Source: Stenotrophomonas sp. ASS1
Lineage (GTDB): Bacteria; Pseudomonadota; Gammaproteobacteria; Xanthomonadales; Xanthomonadaceae
DNA length: 64,000 bases
Direction of reading: 5' to 3'
NCBI RefSeq assembly: GCF_004346925.1
Contig: NZ_CP031167.1
Span: 516,001-580,000 of the forward strand
Shown one piece after another: positions 42,270 through 53,474 of this stretch. How positions within the stretch are numbered: the stretch's first letter is position 1; every line of letters begins with the position of its first letter. Below the pieces are notes generated by a model. The model ran no database searches. It had not been told where the DNA came from and saw nothing but the letters and a program-made list of their open reading frames with translations. The translations under genes were made by a program, and so were the position numbers.

Positions 42270-43325
42270 GTGCCCACATGGCTTGTCACCGGCGGCGCCG
42301 GATTCATTGGCAGTAACTTTGTTCTCGAAGCCGTCGCCCGTGGCATCAAGGTCGTCAATCTCGACGCTCTGACCTACGCCGGTAACCTGAAGACCCTGTC
42401 CAGCCTGGACGGCAATCCCACCCATGTGTTCGTGCAGGGCGACATTGGCGACAGCGCCCTGGTGGCCCGCCTGCTGGCCGAACACCAGCCCGGCGCGGTG
42501 CTGAACTTCGCCGCCGAAAGCCACGTGGACCGTTCCATCGACGGCCCGGGCGCGTTCATCCAGACCAACGTGGTCGGCACCCTGGGCCTGCTGGAGGCGG
42601 TGCGCGACTACTGGAAGGCGCTGCCGGCCGAGCAGGGCGCGGCCTTCCGTTTCCTGCACGTGTCCACCGACGAGGTGTACGGCACGCTGGGTGAGACCGG
42701 CAAATTCAGCGAAACCACTCCGTACGCCCCGAATTCACCGTACTCGGCGTCGAAGGCGGCTTCGGACCATCTGGTGCGTGCGTTCCACCACACCTACGGG
42801 TTGCCGGTGCTGACCACCAACTGCTCCAACAACTACGGCCCGTACCACTTCCCCGAGAAGCTGATCCCGCTGGTGATCGCCAAGGCGCTGGCCGGCGAGC
42901 CGCTGCCGGTGTACGGCGACGGCAAGCAGGTGCGTGACTGGCTGTTCGTGTCCGACCACTGCGAGGCGATCCGTACCGTGCTGGCCAAGGGCCAGGTCGG
43001 CGAGACCTACAACGTCGGCGGGAACTCGGAAAAGCAGAACATCGAAGTGGTGCAGGCCATCTGCGCGCTGCTCGATGCGCGCCGCCCGCGTGAGGATGGC
43101 CTGCCGCGCAGCAGCCAGATCACCTACGTCACCGACCGCCCGGGCCATGACCGCCGTTACGCGATCGATGCATCGAAGCTGAAGAACGACCTGGGCTGGG
43201 AACCGGCCTACACCTTCGAGCAGGGCATCGCCTTCACCGTCGACTGGTACCTGGACAACCAGGACTGGGTCAACGGTGTGCTCGACGGCAGCTACCGTCT
43301 GCAGCGCATCGGCACCACGGCTTGA
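42270..43325 (+). CDS. rmlB: dTDP-glucose 4,6-dehydratase
   Basis: A 351-residue extended SDR. The NAD motif is [12 protein letters not shown], and the catalytic region is HVSTDEVYG followed by YSASKAA. It converts dTDP-glucose to dTDP-4-keto-6-deoxyglucose, the branch point to dTDP-rhamnose (RmlC/RmlD) and to the amino sugar made by the WecE-like enzyme. The start is GTG 42270 with AGGAG eight bases upstream; the frame opens at 42183 without ribosome-site support. Confidence 0.95.
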   Translation: MPTWLVTGGAGFIGSNFVLEAVARGIKVVNLDALTYAGNLKTLSSLDGNPTHVFVQGDIGDSALVARLLAEHQPGAVLNFAAESHVDRSIDGPGAFIQTNVVGTLGLLEAVRDYWKALPAEQGAAFRFLHVSTDEVYGTLGETGKFSETTPYAPNSPYSASKAASDHLVRAFHHTYGLPVLTTNCSNNYGPYHFPEKLIPLVIAKALAGEPLPVYGDGKQVRDWLFVSDHCEAIRTVLAKGQVGETYNVGGNSEKQNIEVVQAICALLDARRPREDGLPRSSQITYVTDRPGHDRRYAIDASKLKNDLGWEPAYTFEQGIAFTVDWYLDNQDWVNGVLDGSYRLQRIGTTA

Positions 43326-43339
43326 ACCCAGGAGACACC

Positions 43340-44227
43340 ATGACCCAGCGCAAGGGCATCATCCTCGCCGGTGGTTCCGGCACCCGCCTTTATCCGATCA
43401 CCAAGGGCGTCAGCAAGCAGCTGCTGCCGGTGTACGACAAGCCGATGATCTACTACCCGCTCAGCGTGCTGATGCTGGCGGGCATCCGTGAAGTGCTGAT
43501 CATCAACACCCCGCACGAGCAGGCGTTGTTCCAGCAGTTGCTGGGCGATGGTTCGCAGTGGGGCATGGACATCCAGTACGCGGTGCAGCCGAGCCCGGAT
43601 GGGCTGGCCCAGGCTTACCTGATCGGCCGCGACTTCGTCGCCGGCAAGCCGAGCTGCCTGGTGCTGGGCGACAACATCTTCCACGGCCACGGCCTGCGCG
43701 AAGTGCTCAAGCGCGCCGACGAGCGCGTGGACGGCTCGACCGTGTTCGGCTACTGGGTGAACGACCCGGAGCGTTATGGCGTCGCAGAGTTCGACACGAG
43801 CGGCAAGGTCATCGATCTGGTCGAGAAGCCGGAGAATCCCCGTTCGAACTACGCAGTCACCGGCCTGTACTTCTACGATGGCAAGGCCAGTGACTACGCT
43901 TCCGAGCTGAAGCCGTCGCCGCGCGGCGAGCTGGAGATCACCGATCTCAACAAGCGTTACCTGGAAGAAGGCAATCTGCACCTGGAGGCACTCGGCCGTG
44001 GCTATGCCTGGCTCGATACCGGCACCCACCAGTCGCTGCTGGAAGCTTCCAACTTCATCGAGACCATCCAGACCCGCCAGGGGCTGCAGGTCTGTTGCCC
44101 TGAAGAAATCGCTTTCGGCAAGGGTTGGATAAGCGCCGAACAGTTGCAGGCGCTGGCCGCGCCGTTGATCAAGAATGGCTATGGTCAGTACTTGAACAAG
44201 CTGGCTGAACGAGGCGTAGTGCCGTGA
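43340..44227 (+). CDS. rmlA: Glucose-1-phosphate thymidylyltransferase
   Basis: A 295-residue nucleotidyltransferase with the signature [25 protein letters not shown]. It makes dTDP-glucose from dTTP and glucose 1-phosphate and is usually feedback-inhibited by dTDP-rhamnose. ATG 43340 follows AGGAGA closely and lies 14 bp after rmlB. Its stop overlaps the GTG start of rmlC. In S. maltophilia rmlA mutants have defective LPS. Confidence 0.95.
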   Translation: MTQRKGIILAGGSGTRLYPITKGVSKQLLPVYDKPMIYYPLSVLMLAGIREVLIINTPHEQALFQQLLGDGSQWGMDIQYAVQPSPDGLAQAYLIGRDFVAGKPSCLVLGDNIFHGHGLREVLKRADERVDGSTVFGYWVNDPERYGVAEFDTSGKVIDLVEKPENPRSNYAVTGLYFYDGKASDYASELKPSPRGELEITDLNKRYLEEGNLHLEALGRGYAWLDTGTHQSLLEASNFIETIQTRQGLQVCCPEEIAFGKGWISAEQLQALAAPLIKNGYGQYLNKLAERGVVP

Positions 44228-44781
44228 AGATCGTTGAGACTTCGCTGGCAGGATGCCGGGTGATCGAACCGGCAGTGTTCGGCGACTCGCGCGGATTCTT
44301 CTTTGAGACCTGGAATGCCGAACGCTTCCAGGACCAAGGCCTGCCGGGCAGTTTCGTGCAGAGCAACGTATCCTCGTCCGTCCGCGGTGTGCTGCGCGGT
44401 TTGCACTACCAATGGCCACGCCCGCAGGGCAAGCTGGTCAGCGTGCTGGAGGGCGAGGTCTATGACGTGGCCGTGGACATCCGTCGTGGCTCGCCGACCT
44501 TCGGCCAGTGGGAAGCGGTGGTGCTGAGTGCTGAAAACAGGAAGCAGTTCTGGATTCCGGAAGGCTTCGCGCATGGGTTTGCCGTGCTGTCCGAACGTGC
44601 GCTGTTCAGCTACCTGTGCACCGATGTCTACGTCAAGGAGGTGGATGCGGGTATCCGCTGGAACGATGCTGATATCGCGGTGGACTGGCCGGTCAGCGCA
44701 CCGACCTTGTCGGCCAAGGACGAGAACGCGCCGTTCCTGAAGGACATCGCTGAAGATCGTCTGCCGGTCTACGTGCCATGA
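44224..44781 (+). CDS. rmlC: dTDP-4-dehydrorhamnose 3,5-epimerase
   Basis: A 185-residue cupin-fold epimerase. The active-site sequence [12 protein letters not shown] contains His61, and PEGFAHGF and SYLCTDVY follow. It starts at GTG 44224 (GTGA overlap with rmlA) and overlaps rmlD by 4 bp (ATGA), so the four rml genes are tightly coupled. Confidence 0.94.
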   Translation: MKIVETSLAGCRVIEPAVFGDSRGFFFETWNAERFQDQGLPGSFVQSNVSSSVRGVLRGLHYQWPRPQGKLVSVLEGEVYDVAVDIRRGSPTFGQWEAVVLSAENRKQFWIPEGFAHGFAVLSERALFSYLCTDVYVKEVDAGIRWNDADIAVDWPVSAPTLSAKDENAPFLKDIAEDRLPVYVP

Positions 44782-45671
44782 CCGTTCTGGTGTTCGGCGG
44801 CAATGGCCAGGTCGGCCAGGAGCTGCTGCGCGCGCTGGCGCCGCTGGGCAAGGTGGTCGCAACTACCCGCAGCGGGCAACTGCCCGACGGAAGTGCCTGC
44901 GAAACCGCCGATTTCGGCCAGCCCGACAGCCTGCCGGCATTGCTGGATCGCCTGCAGCCATCGGTGGTGGTCAACGCGGCCGCCTACACGGCGGTCGATC
45001 GCGCCGAGCAGGATGCCGAGGCCGCCTTCGCCGCCAATGCGCAGGCGCCGGGCGTGATCGCGCGCTGGTGTGCGGCGCACGGCGTGCCCTTCGTGCATTA
45101 CTCCACCGACTACGTGTTCGATGGCCAGGGCAGCGCGCCCTACCGCGAAGACGAGCCGACCGCGCCATTGGGTGTGTATGGCGCCAGCAAGCGTGATGGC
45201 GAAGAGGCCGTGCGCGCTGCCGGTGGCCGCCATCTGATCTTCCGCACGGCGTGGGTGTACGCCTCGCATGGCGCCAATTTCCTGCGCACGATGCTGCGGG
45301 TGGGTGCCGAGCGCGACCAGTTGCGTGTGGTAGCCGATCAGATCGGCACGCCGACACCGGCTGCGCTGATCGCTGATGTCACCGCGCAGGCACTGCAGCA
45401 TCCGGGGCAGCTGTCCGGCACCTGGCATCTGACGGCCAGCGGCCAGACCAGTTGGCATGGGTTCGCCGAGGCGATCTTCGCCGAAGCGCTGGCGACCGGC
45501 GTGTTGGCGAAGGTGCCGACCGTCGAGGCGATTCCCAGTTCCGAGTACCCGACCCCGGCCAAGCGCCCGGCCTGGTCGGTGCTGGACAACCGCAAGCTGC
45601 AGCAGGATTTCGGCATCGTGCTGCCGACATGGCAGGACGGGCTGAAGCGGGTGATGGCGGAGATTGCCTGA
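44778..45671 (+). CDS. rmlD: dTDP-4-dehydrorhamnose reductase
   Basis: A 297-residue SDR reductase making dTDP-L-rhamnose. It has the GGNGQVGQEL nucleotide motif, STDYVFDGQGSAPYREDE, and the YGASKRDGE catalytic region. It is the last gene of the rmlBACD operon and converges on xanB across 52 bp that hold a GTAG-tagged palindrome. Confidence 0.94.
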   Translation: MTVLVFGGNGQVGQELLRALAPLGKVVATTRSGQLPDGSACETADFGQPDSLPALLDRLQPSVVVNAAAYTAVDRAEQDAEAAFAANAQAPGVIARWCAAHGVPFVHYSTDYVFDGQGSAPYREDEPTAPLGVYGASKRDGEEAVRAAGGRHLIFRTAWVYASHGANFLRTMLRVGAERDQLRVVADQIGTPTPAALIADVTAQALQHPGQLSGTWHLTASGQTSWHGFAEAIFAEALATGVLAKVPTVEAIPSSEYPTPAKRPAWSVLDNRKLQQDFGIVLPTWQDGLKRVMAEIA

Positions 45672-45675
45672 CCCG

Positions 45676-45705
45676 GTAGGCGACGTGCCGACCGACGGTC
45701 GGCAC
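45676..45705. repeat. SMAG/REP-like palindrome
   Basis: GTAG followed after five bases by GTGCCGACC/GGTCGGCAC, a perfect 9-bp stem with loop GAC. It has the GTAG tag of the SMAG short palindromes described in S. maltophilia. It sits between the convergent rmlD and xanB genes, where it may also serve as a terminator. Confidence 0.7.
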
Positions 45706-45723
45706 CCGCCGCAGGGCGTCGGA

Positions 45724-47127
45724 TCAACTACGCCCGTACGTGTCCTCGAAACGCACGATGTCATCCTCCCCCAGGTAACTGCCGGACTGCACCTCGATCA
45801 GCTCCAGCGGCAGCTTGCCCGGGTTGCGCAGGCGATGGGTCACGCCCAGCGGAATGTAGGTGCTCTGGTTCTCGCTGAGCAGGATCAGCTCGTCGCCACG
45901 CGTGACCTCAGCGGTGCCGCTGACCACGATCCAGTGCTCGGCGCGATGGTGATGCATCTGCAGGCTCAGCGTGCCGCCGGGCTTGACCGTGATCCGCTTG
46001 ACCTGGAAGCGCTCGCCGTTGTCGATCGAATCGTAGGCACCCCACGGGCGATAGACCTTGCGGTGCCAGGTGGCCTCGCTGCGGCCCTCGGCCTTGAGCT
46101 GCGCGACCACCGTCTTGACGTCCTGCATGCGGTCGGCCTTGCCGACCAGCACCGCGTCGTCGGTCTCGACCACGATCACGTCATCCAGGCCGACCAGTGC
46201 CACCAGGCGCTGTGCATAGGCATAGGTGTTGCGGCAGTCGATCGCGATCACGTCACCCTGATGCGCATTGCCATCGCCATCCTGATGCGAGACATCGCGC
46301 AGTGCGGTCCACGAGCCGACATCGTTCCAGCCGGCGTCCAGCGGAATCACCGCGGCGTCTTCGGTTTTTTCCATCACGGCATAGTCGATGGAATCGGAGG
46401 GAACGGTGGCGAACGCCTCCTTGTCGAGGCGGGTGAAATCCGAATCGCGACGGGCCTGCTGCCAGGCCTGGCGGCTGCCGGCCAGCATGTCGGGCTGGAA
46501 GCGCTCCAGTTCCTGCAGGTAGCGCGAGGCCTTGAACAGGAACATGCCGCTGTTCCAGTAGTACTGGCCGCTGGCCACATAGCCGGTGGCGATGTCCAGG
46601 TCGGGCTTTTCGACGAAACGCTCGACGGCACGCAGGCCCTGCCCATTGGCGGCCTTGATATAGCCGTAGCCGGTTTCCGGACCGGTCGGCACGATGCCGA
46701 AGGTCACCAGCTTGCCGGCCTCGGCAGCGCTGGCTGCAGCCTGCACGACTGCACGGAACGCAGCCTCATCGGTGATCACATGGTCCGAGGGCAGCACCAG
46801 CAGCAGCGCATCGGCGCCGTCGCGGGTGGCCTCCAATGCTGCGACCGCAATCGCCGGCGCCGTATTGCGGCCAACCGGTTCCAGGATGATGGCAGCCGGC
46901 TCGGCGCCGACCTGCTGCAGCTGCTCGGCAGCGACGAAGCGGTGCTCTTCGTTGGCGATCACCAACGGGCCGTGGGTGGCGATGGGCGCGACGCGCTGCC
47001 AGGTGGCCTGCAGCATCGTCAGTTCGCCTGCCAGCGGCAGGAACTGCTTCGGATACGCCTCGCGCGACAGTGGCCACAGGCGGGTGCCGGAACCACCGGA
47101 CAGGATGACGGGCTGGATGTTGCTCAT
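45724..47127 (-). CDS. xanB: Mannose-1-phosphate guanylyltransferase/mannose-6-phosphate isomerase
   Basis: A 467-residue bifunctional enzyme. The N-terminal ~340 residues are the GDP-mannose pyrophosphorylase ([20 protein letters not shown], and FVEKPD). The C-terminal cupin (about 345-467) is the type II phosphomannose isomerase ([24 protein letters not shown], with the metal-binding histidines). It supplies GDP-mannose for LPS. It lies 12 bp downstream of the phosphomannomutase gene in the same operon. Confidence 0.94.
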   Translation of the reverse strand: MSNIQPVILSGGSGTRLWPLSREAYPKQFLPLAGELTMLQATWQRVAPIATHGPLVIANEEHRFVAAEQLQQVGAEPAAIILEPVGRNTAPAIAVAALEATRDGADALLLVLPSDHVITDEAAFRAVVQAAASAAEAGKLVTFGIVPTGPETGYGYIKAANGQGLRAVERFVEKPDLDIATGYVASGQYYWNSGMFLFKASRYLQELERFQPDMLAGSRQAWQQARRDSDFTRLDKEAFATVPSDSIDYAVMEKTEDAAVIPLDAGWNDVGSWTALRDVSHQDGDGNAHQGDVIAIDCRNTYAYAQRLVALVGLDDVIVVETDDAVLVGKADRMQDVKTVVAQLKAEGRSEATWHRKVYRPWGAYDSIDNGERFQVKRITVKPGGTLSLQMHHHRAEHWIVVSGTAEVTRGDELILLSENQSTYIPLGVTHRLRNPGKLPLELIEVQSGSYLGEDDIVRFEDTYGRS

Positions 47128-47139
47128 GATCTTCCTTGA

Positions 47140-48486
47140 TTACTGCTGGATAAGGCGGGAGATTTCGTCGGTGCGCGCCTGCATCAGCGCTGCGTCGCCG
47201 CGGGCTTCAACGTTCAGGCGCAGCAGCGGCTCGGTGTTGGAACTGCGCAGGTTGAAGCGCCAGTCGCCGAAATCGGCGCTGATGCCATCGGTATGGTCCA
47301 GCGCGGGCGACCGCGCGGCGAAGTGCTCCATCACGCGGGCCACGGCGGCCTTGGCATCGGCCACCTTGAAGTTGATCTCGCCGCTGCAGGGATAGGCCGC
47401 CATGCGGTCTTCGACCCAGTCGGCCAGCGAGCGGCCGCTCTCGGAGATCAGCTGCGCGATCAGCAGCCACGGGATCATGCCGGAGTCGGCATAGGCGAAT
47501 TCGCGGAAGTAGTGGTGGGCGCTCATCTCGCCGCCGTACACCGCATCTTCGGCGCGCATCTTTTCCTTGATGAAAGCGTGGCCGCTCTTGCACAGCACCG
47601 GCACGCCGCCTGCCTGTTCAACCATTTCCACGGTGTTCCAGACCAGCCGCGGGTCGTGCACGATCTTGCCACCGGGATTGCGTGCCAGGATGGCCTTGGC
47701 CAGCAGGCCGACCAGATAGTAGCCCTCGATGAAGCGGCCGGTATGGTCGAAGAAGAAGCAGCGATCGAAGTCACCGTCCCAGGCAATGCCGAAGTCGGCG
47801 CCGTGTTCGCGCACCGCATTGGCGGTGGCGGCGCGGTTTTCCGGCAGCAGCGGGTTGGGAATGCCATTGGGGAAGCTGCCATCGGGTTCGTGGCAGATGC
47901 GGATGAACTCGAACGGCAGGTGCGGTGCCAGCAGGTCGACGATGGCGCCCGCACCACCGTTGCCGGCATTGACCACCAGCTTCAGCGGCTTGAGCTTGGC
48001 GGCGTCGACGTAGCTCAGCAGATGCTGGATATAGGCGCTCTTGTCATGCTGGGCGGTCTGCCCGGCGCGTGGCGGCTGGGCCTCGGACGTATCGACGGCG
48101 ACCGCATCGGAGATCGCGAACAGGCCGGTATCGGAGCTGATCGGGCGGGCGTTCTCCTTGACCAGCTTCATCCCGTTGTAGTCCATCGGGTTGTGGCTGG
48201 CGGTCACCATCACGCCGCCGGCCGCGCCGAGGTGATCGGTCTGGAAGTAGACCTCTTCGGTACCGCACAGACCGATGTCGATCACCTCACGACCGGTACC
48301 ACGCAGGCCTGCGGCCAGTGCATCCTGCAGCGCCGGGCTGGTCAGGCGCACATCGTGGCCGAGGACCACCGGGCCGGGAGCGAGCTGCGCAGCCAGGGCG
48401 ACGCCGATGCGGCGGGCCAGGTCTTCGTTCAGTTCTTCCGGCACGCGGCCGCGGATATCGTAGGCCTTGAAGGCGGGCAGGGGCAT
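47140..48486 (-). CDS. spgM: Phosphomannomutase/phosphoglucomutase
   Basis: A 448-residue alpha-D-phosphohexomutase (AlgC/XanA type). The phosphoserine loop is [14 protein letters not shown], the metal loop DGDFDRC, and the sugar loop [10 protein letters not shown]. It interconverts hexose 6- and 1-phosphates, feeding both GDP-mannose (XanB) and dTDP-sugar (RmlA) synthesis. The S. maltophilia homologue, SpgM, is needed for full-length O-antigen. I use that symbol because the gene order matches. Confidence 0.93.
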   Translation of the reverse strand: MPLPAFKAYDIRGRVPEELNEDLARRIGVALAAQLAPGPVVLGHDVRLTSPALQDALAAGLRGTGREVIDIGLCGTEEVYFQTDHLGAAGGVMVTASHNPMDYNGMKLVKENARPISSDTGLFAISDAVAVDTSEAQPPRAGQTAQHDKSAYIQHLLSYVDAAKLKPLKLVVNAGNGGAGAIVDLLAPHLPFEFIRICHEPDGSFPNGIPNPLLPENRAATANAVREHGADFGIAWDGDFDRCFFFDHTGRFIEGYYLVGLLAKAILARNPGGKIVHDPRLVWNTVEMVEQAGGVPVLCKSGHAFIKEKMRAEDAVYGGEMSAHHYFREFAYADSGMIPWLLIAQLISESGRSLADWVEDRMAAYPCSGEINFKVADAKAAVARVMEHFAARSPALDHTDGISADFGDWRFNLRSSNTEPLLRLNVEARGDAALMQARTDEISRLIQQ

Positions 48487-48582
48487 CGATCAGATCCTTT
48501 GTGAGCTCAGCCCTCAATTGTAGTCCCAGTCCCGTTTGGGAATCGTTTCCATCGGAGAACGCCACCTGACTGGCGCCACGGA

Positions 48583-51500
48583 TCAGGCCTGCGGCGATCG
48601 TCGGCCTGGCCGGCGGGTGCGCTTGGCCGGCAGGCCCGGCAACGGCGCCAGCAGCGCCTGGACGTCTTCCTCACTGAAGCGTGGACCCGTGCTGCCGCCG
48701 CCTTCCAGAATCGATTCCGCCAGCAGGGCCTTGCGTTCCTGCAGCTCGGCAATCCGTTCTTCGATGCTGCCTGCGGCGATCAGCCGGTAGACGAACACCG
48801 GCTGCTGCTGGCCGATGCGATGGGCGCGGTCACTGGCCTGGTTTTCGGCCGCCGGGTTCCACCAGGGATCGAAGTGGATGACGGTGTCTGCAGCAGTCAG
48901 GTTCAATCCGACGCCACCCGCCTTCAGGCTGATCAGGAACACGGGTACCTCGCCCTGCATGAAGCGCTGCACCGGTGTGGCCCGGTCCTGGGTATCGCCG
49001 GTCAGCGTCACATAGGCCAGCCCGAGCTCCTCCAGCGCCTGCGCGATCAGCGCCAGCATGCCGGTGAACTGCGAGAACACCAGGATCCGCCTGCCTTCCT
49101 CGACCATCGACGGCAGCATGTCGCGCAGCAGCTCCAGCTTGGCCGAGCCGGCATTGCGTGTCGGTGCGTCGCCCGGCAGCAGGCGCGGATCGCAGCAGAC
49201 CTGGCGCAGCTTCAGCAAGGCATCCAGCACCACGATATGGCTGCGCGCCAGCCCGCTGCCGCTGATGGCTTCGCGCACCTGCTTTTCCATCGCGGCACGC
49301 ACGGTTTCATAGAGATCACGCTGGCCACCCTCCATCTCCACCGCGCGGGTAATGAGGGTCTTGGGCGGAAGCTCTGACGCGACCTGATCCTTGCGCCGGC
49401 GCAGGATGAAGGGGCGCAGACGCTGCGCCAGCAACGTGGCGCGACGGTGATCGCTGCCGCGTTCGATCGGATGGCGCCAATGCTGGTTGAACTGTTTCTC
49501 GCTGCCGAGCAGGCCGGGCAGTAGGAAATCGAACTGCGTCCACAGTTCGCCCAGATGGTTTTCCAGCGGCGTACCGGTCAGGCACAGGCGATGGCGGGCC
49601 TGCAGCGTGCGCAGGGTGACCGCCGCACGTGATTTCGGATTCTTCACCTGCTGGGCCTCGTCGAGGATCAGCAGATGGTAGGCATGTGCCTGCAGCGCCT
49701 GCTCGTCGCGCCACAGCAGGGGATACGTGGTCAGTACAAGATCGTGCTCGGGGATCGCCTCGAACAGTGCTTCACGTGCCGGTCCGTGCAGGGTCAGTGC
49801 GCGCAGGCCCGGAGTGAAGCGTGCCGCTTCGCTCTGCCAGTTGTGCAGCAGCGAGGTCGGCACCACCAGCAGCGCCGGCTGGTCCAGGCGGCCACTTTCC
49901 TTTTCGACCAGCAGATGCGCCAGTGTCTGCAGGGTCTTGCCCAGCCCCATGTCATCGGCCAGCACCCCGCCCAGCCCCTGCTGGCGCAGGTACTGCAGCC
50001 ACGACAGGCCCTCCAGCTGGTAGGGACGCAGCGTTGCCACCAGCCCCGCTGGTGGCGGCACTTCGCCAAGTGCGGGTGCCTGCATCAGCCGCTGCACCAG
50101 CGCCTGGGTATCCTTGCGGCCCCGGAACTGCAGCCGCGCCGTGTCCTGCAGTGCCTGCAGGCGGCCACGGTCAAGCGCTGACAAGCGCAGCGGCGCGCCA
50201 CGCTGGGCGAACAGGTCCGCCAACAGGGCCATGATCGGCTTCAGTCGCGCGGCCCGCAGTGCCAGGCGGGTGTTGTCGCCTGCCATCAACAGGACGTTCT
50301 CGTCGTCGCCGATGGCGTCCAGCTGGCCACGCATCCAGCGGGGATCGGACTGCAGCACCTGCTGCAGCAGCGGAACCATCGATACGTTGCGGCCTTCCAC
50401 CTGGATGTCCAGACCCAGGTTGAACCAGCCCGCATCCGTCGGGTCCGCCTGGATGTCCAGGTCGATCTCATCCACCCGGGTGATGCGATGGCGGAAATCG
50501 TCGTCCGTCTCCACCTTCCAGCCCAAGGCTTCCAGGCGCGGCACGTCATCCAGCAGGAACCGTGTCCAGTCATGGGTGCGCAGCTGGAACTGCGGGCCAG
50601 CGCCGTCCAATGGCGCCCGCGGGTCCGTGTCGCGATACAGTCCCACCGTGCGCAGCTGGGCCTCGCGCCGTGATTCCTCAGCCAGGTCACGGGGCAGCAG
50701 GGCGAGCTGGCCCTCCGGATCGAGTGCGAACAGGCTCGGATCATCCAGGAACCGCACGTGCTCGTCGTACTCGAAGGCCACGGTCGCGATATCGGCCCAT
50801 TGCGACGGGTCGCGGCGACCGAGCCATGCCGGCCGGAACTCAATCGTATGCAGGCGCAGCACGGGGATCATCGCGCTGATCTGCAGGGTGGGCAGCGTGT
50901 CGCTTGCACCGGGGCGCGGCAGGGCAGGGTCGATCTGTTGCAGCATCTGTGCGACCACCGCTTCTTCGTTGGGTAACAGATTGGGCAGGCTCAGGAAGGC
51001 GTCGGCGTCCTCGGCCCTGACATCCAGCAGCAGCGGACCGACCTCGCCGGTGACCGGGTCCAGATAGCACGCACTCCGGCCCAGGACCACGCCTCTGGCG
51101 CCGCCCTCCACGCTCAACGCGGGTTCCAGCAGCGTCGCGCCCTGCGTCATGCCAACGGTCCAGCCCAGTTCGCCGCGGCGTGGAGCTCCTGACCGGGCCG
51201 GCACGTCGCCGTGCGTACCGCAGGAGACCCAGCCATGGCCGCTGGAGACGATCAACTGCAGGGTGGCCGCGAAGTCGATCCATTCGTCCTTCGTCGCGGG
51301 CTGCCGCTGGGTGCGTAGCTGGATCATCACCGCCAGATCAGTCGGCGTGAGATAGGCCGGAGGATCCAGCAGCAGGTCCGCAGTGATATCCATCCACTTG
51401 CCCGTGCTGATCGCACCATCGGTCCCGTACTTGACGCGCCGGACCAGCACGGCGGGGTGGTGGTTGTAGGTGGACAGTTCGAAGATGACACCGTTCCGGC

Positions 51501-51900
51501 GTGGCTGGGCCGGCCGGATCCGCGCGCTCTGCCAACGCGAAAGCTCTGCCAGCAGTTCAGGACGCGGCGGTTGCGTCAGGTCCTGTTCGGTCAGGGGGCT
51601 CTCGTCGTCCATGGCAAGCGAATCCAGCATGTACGAGACCAGCACCGCCGCCACATGCTTGCAGGTGCGGCCGACGGGGCAGGAACAGGCACTCTGCAGG
51701 CGGCTGCGCGCGGTGCGCGTACTGGCCGTCAGATCGATCTCCACGTAGTAGGGATGCCTGGCCGAACCCTGTACCTCGGCCGTCAGCAGGCCATCGCGGA
51801 GTTGCCGGTTGCGCACGCCACCCAGGCACTGCTCGCTTTTCTGCAGTGTCCATTCGTCGATCCAGCGGAACAGGTCTTCGTCTGTGAAGGTCGGCGTCAT
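48583..51900 (-). CDS. SWIM zinc-finger SNF2-family helicase
   Basis: A 1105-residue protein. A SWIM zinc finger near residues 92-108 (CSCPVGRTCKH) precedes a long central region of unknown fold. The C-terminal ~500 residues form an SNF2/Rad54-type ATPase: LADDMGLGKTLQTL (Walker A), LILDEAQQVKNP (DEAQ variant of the usual DEAH), LTGTPLENHLGELW, GLNLTAADTVIHFDPWWNP and DRAHRIGQ. Such proteins probably move along double-stranded DNA or remodel bound proteins; the target is not known. It appears to be a single gene, 96 bp from spgM. Confidence 0.9.
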   Translation of the reverse strand: MTPTFTDEDLFRWIDEWTLQKSEQCLGGVRNRQLRDGLLTAEVQGSARHPYYVEIDLTASTRTARSRLQSACSCPVGRTCKHVAAVLVSYMLDSLAMDDESPLTEQDLTQPPRPELLAELSRWQSARIRPAQPRRNGVIFELSTYNHHPAVLVRRVKYGTDGAISTGKWMDITADLLLDPPAYLTPTDLAVMIQLRTQRQPATKDEWIDFAATLQLIVSSGHGWVSCGTHGDVPARSGAPRRGELGWTVGMTQGATLLEPALSVEGGARGVVLGRSACYLDPVTGEVGPLLLDVRAEDADAFLSLPNLLPNEEAVVAQMLQQIDPALPRPGASDTLPTLQISAMIPVLRLHTIEFRPAWLGRRDPSQWADIATVAFEYDEHVRFLDDPSLFALDPEGQLALLPRDLAEESRREAQLRTVGLYRDTDPRAPLDGAGPQFQLRTHDWTRFLLDDVPRLEALGWKVETDDDFRHRITRVDEIDLDIQADPTDAGWFNLGLDIQVEGRNVSMVPLLQQVLQSDPRWMRGQLDAIGDDENVLLMAGDNTRLALRAARLKPIMALLADLFAQRGAPLRLSALDRGRLQALQDTARLQFRGRKDTQALVQRLMQAPALGEVPPPAGLVATLRPYQLEGLSWLQYLRQQGLGGVLADDMGLGKTLQTLAHLLVEKESGRLDQPALLVVPTSLLHNWQSEAARFTPGLRALTLHGPAREALFEAIPEHDLVLTTYPLLWRDEQALQAHAYHLLILDEAQQVKNPKSRAAVTLRTLQARHRLCLTGTPLENHLGELWTQFDFLLPGLLGSEKQFNQHWRHPIERGSDHRRATLLAQRLRPFILRRRKDQVASELPPKTLITRAVEMEGGQRDLYETVRAAMEKQVREAISGSGLARSHIVVLDALLKLRQVCCDPRLLPGDAPTRNAGSAKLELLRDMLPSMVEEGRRILVFSQFTGMLALIAQALEELGLAYVTLTGDTQDRATPVQRFMQGEVPVFLISLKAGGVGLNLTAADTVIHFDPWWNPAAENQASDRAHRIGQQQPVFVYRLIAAGSIEERIAELQERKALLAESILEGGGSTGPRFSEEDVQALLAPLPGLPAKRTRRPGRRSPQA

Positions 51901-52060
51901 CGTAGATCGAGGGGCGTAGGCGCTGAAGCACCCTTCTGCGTGGAATCGCCCATTCTACCCAATGCCCGCCTGGTGCTCCGTCAATGCTGCGGCGCATCCA
52001 GGCCCTTCGCCGCCCTCCAGCTAGAATGCGGTCATCCTCAACGTGCAGGGTAGTACAGCA

Positions 52061-52792
52061 ATGCAGCAATCGACTTCCACCGGCAAGCGCGGCAAGCGCT
52101 TCGCCAGTGCGGCGGAGGCCCTGCAAGGGGTGGTCGCCGATGGCCAGACGCTGGCCGTGGGCGGCTTCGGCCTGTGTGGCATTCCCGAGGCGCTGATCGC
52201 CGCGCTGCGCGACAGTGGCGCCAAGGGCCTGACCGTGATCTCCAACAATGCCGGCGTCGATGGTTTCGGCCTGGGCCAGCTGCTGGAAACCCGCCAGATC
52301 AAGAAGATGATCTCGTCCTACGTGGGCGAGAACAAGGAATTCGAGCGCCAGTTCCTGGCTGGCGAGCTGGAGCTGGAATTCAATCCGCAGGGTACCCTGG
52401 CCGAGCGCCTGCGTGCCGGTGGCGCGGGCATCCCGGCGTTCTTCACAGCCACTGGCTACGGCACGGTGGTGGCCGAGGGCAAGGAAACCCGCGAGTTCGA
52501 CGGCAAGCACTACGTGATGGAGACCGCGCTGCGTGCCGATGTCGCGCTGGTCAAGGCGTGGAAGGCCGACGAAGCGGGCAACCTGGTGTTCCGCAAGACC
52601 GCGCGCAACTTCAACCCGGCCTGCGCGATGGCCGGCAAGGTCTGCATCGTGGAAGTGGAGGAGGTGGTGCCGGTCGGCGCCATCGATCCGGACCAGGTGC
52701 ACCTGCCCGGTATCTACGTGCATCGCATCGTGCACAACCCGCATCCAGAAAAGCGTATCGAACAGCGCACCATCCGCGCGGAGGGCAACTGA
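52061..52792 (+). CDS. scoA: 3-oxoacid CoA-transferase subunit A
   Basis: A 243-residue CoA-transferase family I alpha chain. Landmarks are [19 protein letters not shown] and the [21 protein letters not shown] stretch. With subunit B, encoded one base downstream, it moves CoA from succinyl-CoA to acetoacetate. That would use the acetoacetate released by the tyrosine pathway encoded elsewhere in the window. The start is taken at ATG 52061; GTG 52043 is an alternative. Confidence 0.93.
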   Translation: MQQSTSTGKRGKRFASAAEALQGVVADGQTLAVGGFGLCGIPEALIAALRDSGAKGLTVISNNAGVDGFGLGQLLETRQIKKMISSYVGENKEFERQFLAGELELEFNPQGTLAERLRAGGAGIPAFFTATGYGTVVAEGKETREFDGKHYVMETALRADVALVKAWKADEAGNLVFRKTARNFNPACAMAGKVCIVEVEEVVPVGAIDPDQVHLPGIYVHRIVHNPHPEKRIEQRTIRAEGN

Positions 52793-52793
52793 C

Positions 52794-53426
52794 ATGGCGT
52801 GGACCCGCGATGAGATGGCGGCACGCGCCGCCCGCGAACTGACTGATGGCGCCTACGTGAACCTGGGCATCGGCCTGCCGACCCTGGTTGCCAACCACAT
52901 TCCCGAAGGCGTGGACGTATGGCTGCAGTCGGAGAATGGCCTGCTCGGTATCGGCCCGTTCCCGACCGATGCCGAAGTCGATGCCGACCTGATCAACGCC
53001 GGCAAGCAGACCGTGACCGCACGCGCCGGTGCCAGCTACTTCGGCAGCCACGACAGCTTCGCGATGATCCGCGGCGGCCACGTCAACCTGGCCATCCTCG
53101 GCGCCATGCAGGTCACCCACAAGGGCGACCTGGCCAATTGGATGGTGCCCGGCAAGATGGTCAAGGGCATGGGCGGCGCGATGGACCTGGTGGCCGGCGT
53201 GCAGCGCGTGGTGGTGCTGATGGAGCACACCGCCAAGAACGGCGAGCACAAGATCCTGACCGAATGCACGCTGCCGCTGACCGGTGTGGGCGTGGTCGAC
53301 CGCATCATCACCGATCTGGCCGTGTTCGACGTCACCGACAAGGGCCTGTTGCTGGTGGAAGCGGCGCCGGGCGTCAGCGATGACGAGTTGAAGGAAAAGA
53401 CGGGCGTGGCGTTCGTTCGCGGTTGA
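52794..53426 (+). CDS. scoB: 3-oxoacid CoA-transferase subunit B
   Basis: A 210-residue beta chain carrying the catalytic Glu in the SENGLLG motif (near residue 46), followed by [19 protein letters not shown]. The frame is open further upstream through scoA, but the conserved start [13 protein letters not shown] is at 52794, one base after the scoA stop codon. Confidence 0.94.
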   Translation: MAWTRDEMAARAARELTDGAYVNLGIGLPTLVANHIPEGVDVWLQSENGLLGIGPFPTDAEVDADLINAGKQTVTARAGASYFGSHDSFAMIRGGHVNLAILGAMQVTHKGDLANWMVPGKMVKGMGGAMDLVAGVQRVVVLMEHTAKNGEHKILTECTLPLTGVGVVDRIITDLAVFDVTDKGLLLVEAAPGVSDDELKEKTGVAFVRG

Positions 53427-53474
53427 AGGTCCGGGGCGGCCCGGCTCAGGGACGCCCCATTCTCAGGTAGCGCC